A stretch of DNA of 45,513 bases from positions 1 to 45,513 of the forward strand of contig JBGUSK010000020.1 of assembly GCA_045132495.1 (NCBI GenBank). Reading direction: 5' to 3'. Source of the stretch: UBA11524 sp045132495 (GTDB lineage: Bacteria; Bacillota; Clostridia; Christensenellales; Aristaeellaceae). Made by a program: the position numbers and the translations under genes. The notes beneath the pieces are model-generated. The model searched no databases. It had not been told where the DNA came from and worked only from the letters and a program-made list of their open reading frames with translations. This document shows positions 1-6,561 of this stretch, one piece after another. The stretch's first letter is position 1. Each line of letters begins with the position of its first letter.

Positions 1-1983
1 GGCTCTGACATGAGCAAGGAGCTGCCCCTCGGTCGGTATTACCTGATCGAGACTGGCGCACCTGTCGGCTACATCCTGGAGGATGTGCCCTACGAGGCTG
101 ATCTGACCTATCTGGACGGTAACACGCCCGTGGTCACGATCCAGGTCAAGGCGGGCAACAAGTACCTGCCTGCTTCTGTTGCACTGGTCAAGCACAAGGA
201 AGTGACCGAAGTGGTGACTTCCGAGAATGGCATGGTGCATCAGGTCATTACCACGGCACCCGGCGAAGGTTTCACCTTCGGCCTGTACAACGCCAAGGAC
301 ATCCATTATGTGAATGGCACCCTGATGGCAGATACCCTCATGTCGGTCGGTGTGACTGACGAACAGGGACTGCTGCATATCAGCGGCTACTTCCCCCACG
401 GTGAGTATTACATCAAGGAGTTGGCTGCGCCCGCTGGTTGGCAGATCAATCCCGATGCTTTCCCCGTGAGCATCCAGCCCGATATGGTTGCTGAGGATGC
501 GGCGGTGATTCAGATTGTCTATCCCGAAGTGATCTACGACGAGCTGATCTACACCCCCATCACCCTGACCAAGACGGACATCACCGGCGTGGATACTCTG
601 CCCGGTGCCTTGATCGAGGTCATGAACAGCGAAGGTACTCTGATCTACCGTGAGTTCACCGATGACAATGGTGAGATTCCCGACATTCCCGTGGTGCCTG
701 GCACCTACACTTTCCGCGAGGTATATGCCCCGGAAGGTTATGAGCTGAACACGACAGAGATGACCTTCACCGTGGACGAGCTGGGCAACATCACCGGCGA
801 TACGGTGATCCGTGATGATTACACCCGTGTCACGCTGGTCAAGCAGGACATGGACGGCAATCCGCTGGCAGGCGTCGAGTTCGGCCTGCTGAAGGATGAT
901 GAGTTCCTCGTGGCGGTAGCTCAGTCGGATGCCAAGGGCATTGTCACCTTTGAGAAGATTCCCTGCGGTAAGTACACGATCCGTGAGGTTCAGCCGCTGC
1001 CCGGTTATCTTCTCAACGATACCGTAGTGCATCTGACCGTGGACAACACCTTCTCCAATCCCTCCGAACCTCTGGCTGTGATTGAGAATCATCCCATCGA
1101 GGTGATCCTGCACAAGATCGACAAGGATAATAAGCCTCTGCCCGGTGCCATCTTTGGTCTGTTTGACAGCGACGGTTTCCTGTGCATGACGGCATTGTCC
1201 GATGTGACTGGCACGGTCAAGTTCTCCTATGTATCCTATGGCAGCTACACGATCCGTGAGATGGAAGCGCCGGATGGCTATCTGCTCAGTCAGACTGTCA
1301 TTCCCGTAGAGATCGACGAAAACTATCAGAACAGCGTTGAGCCGCTGGCGACGGTGGTCAATCAGGCCGCTCGTCTCCAGTACAAGAAGGTGGATACCAG
1401 CGGGAAGCTCCTGCCCGGTGTGGAGTTCAGCCTGATCAACGCTGACACCGGTGAGATCGTCGAGATCGTCACCAGCGATGATGCTGGTGAGTTCGTGTTC
1501 ACCCGCTTCACCTTCGGTAATTGGATCATCCGTGAAACCAAGGCTCCAGAGGGCTACAACATCATGCCCGACATTGAGCTTACGGTGGATGAAAACTGGG
1601 TCGAACCCGAACCCTTCACGCTTGTCAACATCCCAAACCATTATGAGTTCGTCAAGACCGACAACAAGGGCAATCCCATGCCTGGTGTCAAGTTCACCCT
1701 GGAGGATGGCGCAGGCAATATCCTCCGTGATCTGGTGTCCGGTGAGGACGGCATCGTCCATGTGACTGACCTGACTCCCGGCGTGTACATCATCCGAGAG
1801 ATTGAAACCCTGGAGGGCTTCACCCGTTCGGAAGAAACCATCAAGGTTGTTATTGACGAGAAGTATGTGATTCCCAAGGAAATGTACAAGCTCATCAATT
1901 ACCCCAACATCCAGACCGGCAGCGGTATTGCTATGACTCCTGTGATGTGGTGCGGTACAGGACATCACTACCCGCACGGTTGA
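1..1983 (+). CDS. SpaA/Cna_B-repeat surface protein, 5' partial and 3' truncated
   Basis: The frame is open from base 1, so the gene begins upstream of the window. The visible part is a string of Cna_B-type beta-sandwich modules. From base ~567 (first ATG at 10 as residue 1) five modules start near residues 187, 277, 368, 458 and 548, a period of ~90 aa (270 bp). Each opens with a Lys-containing strand (TKTDITG, VKQDMDG, HKIDKDN, KKVDTSG, VKTDNKG), continues with LPGA/LPGV-F and ends with REVYAPEGY-like strands holding the Glu. This is the known Lys-Asn/Glu intramolecular isopeptide pattern. Such proteins are wall-anchored adhesins or pilins, often carried by conjugative elements. Near the end the sequence NIQTG resembles a sortase motif (compare NVQTG of C. 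difficile CbpA), but the expected hydrophobic helix and basic tail are missing: after TPVMWCG the frame runs into eight unrelated residues and a stop, exactly where a recombinase frame begins. Confidence 0.85.
   Translation, partial: GSDMSKELPLGRYYLIETGAPVGYILEDVPYEADLTYLDGNTPVVTIQVKAGNKYLPASVALVKHKEVTEVVTSENGMVHQVITTAPGEGFTFGLYNAKDIHYVNGTLMADTLMSVGVTDEQGLLHISGYFPHGEYYIKELAAPAGWQINPDAFPVSIQPDMVAEDAAVIQIVYPEVIYDELIYTPITLTKTDITGVDTLPGALIEVMNSEGTLIYREFTDDNGEIPDIPVVPGTYTFREVYAPEGYELNTTEMTFTVDELGNITGDTVIRDDYTRVTLVKQDMDGNPLAGVEFGLLKDDEFLVAVAQSDAKGIVTFEKIPCGKYTIREVQPLPGYLLNDTVVHLTVDNTFSNPSEPLAVIENHPIEVILHKIDKDNKPLPGAIFGLFDSDGFLCMTALSDVTGTVKFSYVSYGSYTIREMEAPDGYLLSQTVIPVEIDENYQNSVEPLATVVNQAARLQYKKVDTSGKLLPGVEFSLINADTGEIVEIVTSDDAGEFVFTRFTFGNWIIRETKAPEGYNIMPDIELTVDENWVEPEPFTLVNIPNHYEFVKTDNKGNPMPGVKFTLEDGAGNILRDLVSGEDGIVHVTDLTPGVYIIREIETLEGFTRSEETIKVVIDEKYVIPKEMYKLINYPNIQTGSGIAMTPVMWCGTGHHYPHG
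567..1905 (+). repeat. Five tandem ~270-bp Cna_B module repeats
   Basis: In-frame tandem modules start near 567, 838, 1111, 1381 and 1651, spaced ~270 bp. They are diverged at DNA level but keep the K-x-D-x-x-G, LPG-x-x-F, IRE and GY-x-L positions. The copies differ enough that slippage is old; purifying selection on the isopeptide residues is the likely reason for the conservation. Confidence 0.8.
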
Positions 1984-2062
1984 TAAGTACATTCAGACAC
2001 TTCGCAAAACGCCATCTGTCACTACCAGAACTCGCAAGCCAACAACCAAGACACTGACAGAT

Positions 2063-3025
2063 GTGAATATTGAGAAGATCATCAAGCTCCTGCGCTGCGC
2101 TTTCAAGCAGGCAGTTCGCTGGGAGTTGATCGCCAAGAACCCATTTGAGAATGCTGTTCTGCCCCGTACCCGCTACAACAAGCGGGACATCTGGGATGCA
2201 GACACCATTCGCAAAGCCCTGGATGCTTGTGAGAGCACCCGACTGTATCTGGCGATGAATCTGGCTTTTGCCTGCTCCCTGCGTATGGGCGAAATCCTGG
2301 GATTGACATGGGACAATGTTCACATTACTGATGAAGACATTGCTGCAGACGATGCCTGGATCTATGTCGATAAGGAAGTAGCTCGTGCCACACAGCAGGC
2401 CATCGACGCGATTGGTGAAAAGGATATTTTCTATATCTTTGAACCTGTGATGAAGAATCCCAAAACTCGCATCGTGCTGAAGCGTCCCAAGACGGATAGC
2501 AGTGTCCGAAAGATCTGGCTTCCCAAGACGCTGGCTTACATCCTGCGGAAGTGGCAGCAGTCGCAAGCTGAGATCATTGAGTTCCTGGGAGATGAGTATC
2601 AGAACTTCAATCTGGTCCTCGCGCAGGACAATGGTCGTCCAGTTGATGAGCGAATGATCGAGAAGGAGTTCAACCAGCTCAAAAAGGATGCTGAACTGCC
2701 GAACGTAGTTTTCCACTCGCTGCGGCATTCCAGCACTACCTACAAGCTCAAGTTGAATCACGGCGACCTGAAGGCCACCCAGGGCGATACCGGCCACGCC
2801 GAGATCGACATGATTACGAGAATTTATGCACATATTCTGGATGAGGACAGAAAGATCAACGCTCAGAAGTTTGAATCTTCCTTCTACTCTAATCCGGATT
2901 TGCGTCAAGTAAGGCCGCCAGAAGATACTCAACCTTCCATTGATGTCGCTGCTTTGATCCAGCAACTGCAAAAATCTCCGGAGCTAGCAACCGCTCTTGC
3001 AGCTCTTCTTCCGCACACAAGCTAA
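2063..3025 (+). CDS. Tyrosine recombinase/integrase, N-terminally truncated
   Basis: The catalytic domain is complete. Numbered from the GTG at 2063, the residues are R74 (CSLRMGE), K143 (RPKTD), H218 and R221 (FHSLRH), H245 (GHAEID) and the nucleophile Y255 (RIYAHIL). The same frame is open back to base 1946 and encodes VQDITTRTVDKYIQTLR, which reads as the core-binding SAM-like domain of Tn916/ICE-type integrases. The real protein therefore started further upstream and has lost its N-terminal arm-binding domain and start codon. GTG 2063 has no good ribosome binding site and is only the first start available. The lost sequence is replaced by the adhesin 3' end. A ~45-aa tail follows the catalytic Tyr. 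The gene points towards a tRNA-Arg locus, the usual target of such integrases. It is likely inactive, or expressed only through the upstream frame. Confidence 0.85.
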   Translation: MNIEKIIKLLRCAFKQAVRWELIAKNPFENAVLPRTRYNKRDIWDADTIRKALDACESTRLYLAMNLAFACSLRMGEILGLTWDNVHITDEDIAADDAWIYVDKEVARATQQAIDAIGEKDIFYIFEPVMKNPKTRIVLKRPKTDSSVRKIWLPKTLAYILRKWQQSQAEIIEFLGDEYQNFNLVLAQDNGRPVDERMIEKEFNQLKKDAELPNVVFHSLRHSSTTYKLKLNHGDLKATQGDTGHAEIDMITRIYAHILDEDRKINAQKFESSFYSNPDLRQVRPPEDTQPSIDVAALIQQLQKSPELATALAALLPHTS

Positions 3026-3028
3026 AAT

Positions 3029-3096
3029 GTCCTGTTAGCAAAATGTTAGCAGAGCCCAAAAAGGCTTGGAAACGGTTCGAGTCCTGTTAGCAAAAT
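3029..3096. repeat. 16-bp direct repeat pair, candidate attachment/arm sites
   Basis: GTCCTGTTAGCAAAAT occurs at 3029-3044 and again at 3081-3096, 52 bp apart, immediately after the integrase stop. The second copy is preceded by GGTTCGA, so 3074-3084 reads GGTTCGAGTCC, the consensus T-arm of a tRNA. Repeats next to an integrase with a tRNA 3'-end fragment are typical of an attL/attR core or integrase arm sites. Which of the two they are cannot be decided without the other end of the element. Confidence 0.5.
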
Positions 3097-3160
3097 TCCC
3101 ACATTCTTACGGTTGAGGCTTACAGAAACTCAACCATTCAGCAGAGCTTCGTCACAACAC

Positions 3161-3195
3161 AAAAAAACGCCGCAAACCTTTGGGTTTACAGCGTT
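3161..3195 (-). terminator. Rho-independent terminator of the tRNA-Arg unit
   Basis: On the minus strand a 13-bp stem (3166-3178 with 3183-3195, loop TTTG/CAAA) is followed by seven U (A run 3161-3167 on plus). It lies just 3' of the complete tRNA-Arg. Confidence 0.85.
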
Positions 3196-3197
3196 TG

Positions 3198-3274
3198 TGG
3201 CACCCCCGGCGAGGCTCGAACTCACTACATTCCGCTTAGGAGGCGGACCCTCTATCCCGCTGAGGTACGGGGGC
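3198..3274 (-). tRNA. tRNA-Arg(CCT)
   Basis: This is a full cloverleaf on the minus strand. The acceptor GCCCCCG (3274-3268) pairs with CGGGGGT. There is a normal D-arm, an anticodon stem TCCGC/GCGGA around loop CTCCTAA (anticodon CCT), and a T-arm GTGAG-TTCGAGC-CTCGC. The 3' end is encoded GCCA. It is the last and only complete member of a four-unit, 83-bp-period array and reads AGG codons. Confidence 0.9.
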
Positions 3275-3357
3275 AAATACGTTTTAACCCTCGTCAGGGA
3301 ACTCCGAACACCGTGCGCTTAGGAGGCGACCGCTCTATCCTACTGAGCTACGGGCGC
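3275..3357 (-). pseudogene. tRNA-Arg-like half, unit 3 (83 bp)
   Basis: From 3357 the minus strand reads a normal acceptor 5' strand (GCGCCCG), D-arm and anticodon loop CTCCTAA. The T-arm and 3' acceptor strand are absent. In their place are GGTGTTCGG, five variable bases and a hairpin CCCT-GACG-AGGG followed by TTAAAACGTATTT. It cannot fold into a complete tRNA. Confidence 0.7.
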
Positions 3358-3440
3358 AAATACGTTATAACCCTCGTCAGGGGCGGCCGAACACCTTCCG
3401 CTTAGGAGGCGACCGCTCTATCCTGCTGAGCTACGGGCGC
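3358..3440 (-). pseudogene. tRNA-Arg-like half, unit 2 (83 bp)
   Basis: Same architecture as unit 3: acceptor 5' strand GCGCCCG at 3440, anticodon loop CTCCTAA, then GGTGTTCGG and the CCCT-GACG-AGGG hairpin. The exact 83-bp period and the near identity of the 3' replacement segment point to tandem duplication after the 3' half was replaced. Confidence 0.7.
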
Positions 3441-3523
3441 AAACACGTGTTAACCCTCGTCAGGAGCCCCCGAACACCAAGCACTTCGGAGGCAGTCGTT
3501 CTATCCTACCGAGCTACAGGTGC
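3441..3523 (-). pseudogene. tRNA-Arg-like half, unit 1 (83 bp)
   Basis: This is the promoter-proximal and most diverged copy: acceptor start GCACCTG at 3523 and loop CTCCGAA (would be anticodon CCG). It has the same GGTGTTCGG element and TCCT-GACG-AGGG hairpin. It lacks a T-arm and 3' acceptor. Confidence 0.65.
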
Positions 3524-3536
3524 AGATGCTTTGCGT

Positions 3537-3565
3537 ATTATACCACACTTGCGGCCATTGTGCAA
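3537..3565 (-). promoter_or_regulatory. Sigma-A promoter of the tRNA-Arg array
   Basis: On the minus strand, TTGCAC (3565-3560), a 17-bp spacer and a perfect TATAAT (3542-3537). The predicted start near 3530 is just upstream of the first 83-bp unit. Confidence 0.75.
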
Positions 3566-3686
3566 GCAGAAATCCCCCAGCGTTTCCTACCGAGGGTGAA
3601 ACAACGCTTTTTGCCTGTCGTCCACAGATGAATCCTGCAATTTTTGCAGAAATACAGTGGAAATCCAGCAGAAAAACATAGTTAGT

Positions 3687-3727
3687 GCAGGATGCCTATT
3701 GCAATCCTGCAAGATTCCCTGTACAAT
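3687..3727 (+). promoter_or_regulatory. gdhA promoter with overlapping dyad operator
   Basis: TTGCAA (3699-3704), a 17-bp spacer and TACAAT (3722-3727) form a sigma-A promoter 60-90 bp before gdhA. A perfect inverted repeat GCAGGAT (3687-3693) / ATCCTGC (3704-3710) overlaps the -35 box, and another AATCCTGCA occurs near 3631. This is a candidate repressor or regulator site. Confidence 0.6.
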
Positions 3728-3790
3728 TGTTTTCGTCCAAATGATTTTGCAGCGGAGCACTGTCTCCGCATTTGAAAGGAGATTTCCAAT

Positions 3791-5131
3791 ATGGCTGGTT
3801 ATGCTGAGCGTGTACTGAACGATCTGAAGCTCCGTTATGCCCATGAGCCGGAGTTCATCCAGGCTGCCACCGAAATTCTGACCACCCTGAAGCCCGTGGT
3901 CGACCGCAACGAGGAGAAGTATGAGAAGGCGGGCCTTCTGGAGCGCTTCGTGGAGCCTGAACGCATTATCTCCTTCCGCGTGCCGTGGATCGACGATCAG
4001 GGTGTGACCCGCGTCAACCGCGGCTACCGCGTACAGTACAACAGCGCCATTGGCCCCTACAAGGGCGGTCTTCGCCTGCATCCCAGCGTCAATCAGAGCA
4101 TCCTGAAGTTCCTGGGCTTTGAGCAGATTCTGAAAAACTCCCTGACTGGTCTGCCCATCGGCGGCGGCAAGGGCGGTTCCGACTTCGACCCCAAGGGCAA
4201 GTCCGAGGCTGAGATCCAGCGCTTCTGCCAGAGCTTCATGACCGAGCTGTACAAGTACGTCGGCGCGGATGTGGACGTTCCTGCCGGCGATATCGGCGTG
4301 GGCGCTCGTGAAGTGGGCTACTTCTACGGCCAGTACAAGCGCATCACCGGCCTGTATGAGGGCGTGCTGACCGGCAAAGGCCTCACCTGGGGCGGCAGCC
4401 TGGGCCGCAAGCAGGCTACCGGCTTCGGCCTGTGCTACCTGGTCAAGGCCATGATGGAGCACAACGGCAAGACTGTCGCGGGCAAGACCGCTGTCGTGTC
4501 CGGCTCCGGCAACGTGGCCATCTACGCCTGCGAGAAGATCACCACCATGGGCGCGAAGGTCGTCGCCATGAGTGACTCCAACGGCTATGTGTACGATGCA
4601 AACGGCATCAACCTGGACGTGGTCAAGCAGATCAAGGAAGTCGAGCGCGGCCGCATCAAGGAATACGCCGAGCGTGTACCCGGCGCGGTCTACACCGAGG
4701 GCTGCAAGGGCATCTGGACGATCCCCTGCCAGATCGCTCTGCCCTGCGCCACCCAGAACGAGCTGGACGAAGCTTCCGCCAAGGCCCTGATCGCCAATGG
4801 CGTGGAGGCTGTCGGCGAGGGTGCGAACATGCCCTCTACCATCGAGGCCACCGAGGCCTTCCAGAAGGCCGGCGTGCTCTTCGCCCCCGGCAAGGCTGCC
4901 AACGCCGGCGGCGTGGCCTGCTCCGCGCTGGAGATGACCCAGAACTCCATGCGCCTCTCCTGGACCGCCGAAGAGGTAGACGAGAAGCTGCAGGGCATCA
5001 TGGTGGGCATTTTCAACAAGGTGGACGAAGCTGCAAAGGAATACGCCACCGAAGGCGACTACGTTGCCGGTGCGAACATTGCCGGCTTCCTGAAGGTTGC
5101 CGACGCCATGCTCGCCCAGGGCGCCGTGTGA
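3791..5131 (+). CDS. gdhA: NADP-specific glutamate dehydrogenase
   Basis: Reductive amination of 2-oxoglutarate with ammonium to glutamate in the cytosol, linking nitrogen assimilation to the TCA pool. The 446-aa length fits the hexameric small GDH family (~450 aa). The substrate site is visible as GPYKGGLRLHPSV (K91), and the catalytic glycine-rich loop as LPIGGGKGGSDFDPKGKS (K127 inside GGGKGG). The Rossmann segment VSGSGNVAIYACEKI begins the NADP domain. Start ATG 3791 follows AAAGGAGATTTCCAAT. It is monocistronic, with its own promoter and dyad upstream and GC hairpins downstream. The NADP preference is inferred from family length and the fold type, not from a tested residue. Confidence 0.95.
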   Translation: MAGYAERVLNDLKLRYAHEPEFIQAATEILTTLKPVVDRNEEKYEKAGLLERFVEPERIISFRVPWIDDQGVTRVNRGYRVQYNSAIGPYKGGLRLHPSVNQSILKFLGFEQILKNSLTGLPIGGGKGGSDFDPKGKSEAEIQRFCQSFMTELYKYVGADVDVPAGDIGVGAREVGYFYGQYKRITGLYEGVLTGKGLTWGGSLGRKQATGFGLCYLVKAMMEHNGKTVAGKTAVVSGSGNVAIYACEKITTMGAKVVAMSDSNGYVYDANGINLDVVKQIKEVERGRIKEYAERVPGAVYTEGCKGIWTIPCQIALPCATQNELDEASAKALIANGVEAVGEGANMPSTIEATEAFQKAGVLFAPGKAANAGGVACSALEMTQNSMRLSWTAEEVDEKLQGIMVGIFNKVDEAAKEYATEGDYVAGANIAGFLKVADAMLAQGAV

Positions 5132-5295
5132 GCGGGGCTGCCCCCGCGGGCGGCTCGCGATTGAGTTGACTGGCTTCGGCATAGACCTACCGCGTGCGGC
5201 TTGGGTCGGATAGCAAAGTTGACTTTCCGCGCCCTCATGGCGCGGGCTGCATGGTTCATCGATCATGGGGCGGAAACTCCACATACAAGCAATCC

Positions 5296-5327
5296 AGCGG
5301 CTCTCCCTTCCGGGAGAGCCGCTTTCT
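5296..5327 (+). terminator. 12-bp hairpin, probable gdhA terminator
   Basis: Perfect stem AGCGGCTCTCCC (5296-5307) / GGGAGAGCCGCT (5312-5323) with loop TTCC, then TTTCT. The GGCTCTCCCTTC-GGGAGAGC core recurs at 6535-6553. Confidence 0.55.
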
Positions 5328-5392
5328 ATTCAAACCAAAAGGCTCCCCCTTGGCGGGAGGATTCTGAAGGAACAATTTATCCAGCAACAGTC

Positions 5393-5425
5393 AAACGAGC
5401 ATCCGGCATTCGGATGCTCGTTTGC
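5393..5425. terminator. 13-bp hairpin, bidirectional terminator candidate
   Basis: AAACGAGCATCCG (5393-5405), loop GCATT, CGGATGCTCGTTT (5411-5423). A and T runs at both stem ends allow termination in both directions, between gdhA (plus) and the methyltransferase (minus). Confidence 0.6.
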
Positions 5426-5519
5426 TTATGTGGTCCAACAAACGCAATGCACGGATATCGTGCGTATAATTGCGCTCTCCGGATTGGAGAAAATTTTCGT
5501 TGGCCCTGTAAATTGGAAT

Positions 5520-6308
5520 TTATCTTCTTCTGCAGATATAGAGCAAATGACTTGAGCAACCAAGCAATTCTCTTTTTTCACAAGTTGCCAGATGGTATTT
5601 TGCAAATGCTTTAAATTCATCATCCGACATAGCAAAATCTTTGCGACCTTCTGCAAGCTCTAATATACTATCTACGGCAACGGTAGATAAGTATTCAACT
5701 TCTTTGTCTGCGAAAAGTTGCTCAAACTCTGCAATATCGTACCCCGTAAAAAGCTGTTCTTCAAAATGCTTTACTGTATATTCATCTGTAAAGTTTTCTT
5801 CAATGCCTTCAATAAGACCACCATTTATGTAATTGTCAAAGAGTATCGCATAAACTGAAAGAAATGCTACCAAAATTATTCCGTTTTCTTTTGTTACTCT
5901 AATCGCTTCGTTTATTGCCTTGCATATATCGTCTTTATCATAAAGGTGGTACATCGGCCCAAAGACCAAGGTTAAGTCGAACTCACCGTCGCTAAATCGG
6001 GAGAGATCAAGTGCATCACCTTGATAAGATTGCAGGTTGTCCAAATCACTGCCATTTTCCTTTAATATGTCAAGGTTATGCTCAACCAGTTCAATAGCGG
6101 TTACGTCATATCCTTCTTGGGCAAGGGCAATTGAGTATCTGCCTGTTCCAGCTCCGATTTCAAGAATTTTTGCACCATCTGTCACATGACGATGAATATA
6201 TTCCATGGTAGTAAAATATTCCATTTGTCCATGCCTGCTTCGATTCAATCGGGCATCTTCATCAATACTGTCATAAAAAGAATTTACTATTTTAATTCTT
6301 TTACTCAT
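5520..6308 (-). CDS. Class I SAM-dependent methyltransferase
   Basis: Rossmann-fold methyltransferase of ~262 aa. Motif I (ILEIGAGTGRYS, around residues 48-59) binds SAM, followed by VTAIELVEHN (motif II acidic loop) and DLTLVFGPMYHLY (motif IV region). The substrate is not identifiable. The start is set at ATG 6308 (MSKRIKIVNS) because AGAGGTGAG lies 6-7 bases upstream; an ATG at 6326 would lie before this site. A promoter-like TAGAAT near 6344 with TTGCGG 18 bp upstream precedes it. Base composition is clearly more AT-rich than any neighbouring gene (many A/T third positions), and hairpins flank it on both sides. Recent acquisition is likely. Confidence 0.85.
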   Translation of the reverse strand: MSKRIKIVNSFYDSIDEDARLNRSRHGQMEYFTTMEYIHRHVTDGAKILEIGAGTGRYSIALAQEGYDVTAIELVEHNLDILKENGSDLDNLQSYQGDALDLSRFSDGEFDLTLVFGPMYHLYDKDDICKAINEAIRVTKENGIILVAFLSVYAILFDNYINGGLIEGIEENFTDEYTVKHFEEQLFTGYDIAEFEQLFADKEVEYLSTVAVDSILELAEGRKDFAMSDDEFKAFAKYHLATCEKRELLGCSSHLLYICRRR

Positions 6309-6365
6309 AGATCTCACCTCTACCAATTCAAGTTTGTCGCTTTCATTCTATCACAGCAACACACA

Positions 6366-6395
6366 AAACCGCAAGCCAACAAAGTCTTGCGGTTT
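6366..6395. terminator. 10-bp hairpin upstream of the methyltransferase
   Basis: AAACCGCAAG (6366-6375) / CTTGCGGTTT (6386-6395) with short T runs. It lies between the exporter gene end and the methyltransferase promoter and probably stops read-through. Confidence 0.5.
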
Positions 6396-6451
6396 CGTTA
6401 TTTGCATTATGTAAGGGGTAGGATAACTTCTTCCTTTCCAACACTCCTACT

Positions 6452-6560
6452 GGGGGGAGCTGTCATCCCGCCTGCGGGATGACTGAGAGGGTCCGTCAGC
6501 CGAAGGAATAGCCTTCTCACCCGCTCGCGCGGGAGCTCTCCCGAAGGGAGAGCCTTTGAT
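6452..6560. repeat. Palindromic intergenic repeat element
   Basis: This holds two strong hairpins: GTCATCCCGC-CT-GCGGGATGAC (6462-6483) and GCTCTCCC-GAA-GGGAGAGC (6535-6553), with a CCGCTCGCGCGGG stretch between them. The second shares its core with the hairpin at 5296-5323, suggesting a dispersed palindromic family. It lies directly after the exporter stop and may also serve as its terminator, although a U tract is lacking. Confidence 0.5.
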
Positions 6561-6561
6561 T

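Larger units (their letters stand above)
5132..5519. other. Gene-free, hairpin-rich intergenic stretch
   Basis: No convincing coding region is seen in these 388 bp. It holds GCGGGG/CCCCGC right after gdhA, a CCGCGCC-CTCAT-GGCGCGG hairpin near 5227, two long hairpins listed separately, and a GCACG-GATAT-CGTGC hairpin near 5450. The segment 5160-5225 contains GTTGACT twice and has G/C-rich complementarity, but it matches no RNA family I recognise. Confidence 0.6.

Noticed and set aside
567..1905. CRISPR or satellite array
   Set aside because: The periodicity is the in-frame ~90-aa Cna_B module; the copies are diverged and there are no spacers. No CRISPR-like repeat was seen elsewhere in the window.
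3113..3322. 69-aa plus-strand open frame
   Set aside because: It runs antisense through the terminator and tRNA-Arg and has no ribosome binding site.
3275..3523. Three further functional tRNA-Arg genes
   Set aside because: T-arm and 3' acceptor strand are absent in all three units, so they cannot be canonical tRNAs.
5201..5614. Small open frames on both strands in the gdhA-methyltransferase gap
   Set aside because: They cross hairpins, lack ribosome binding sites and domain signatures, and overlap the methyltransferase end.
6320..6360. cre site before the methyltransferase (AATGAAAGCGACAAAC)
   Set aside because: It breaks the consensus at two fixed positions.
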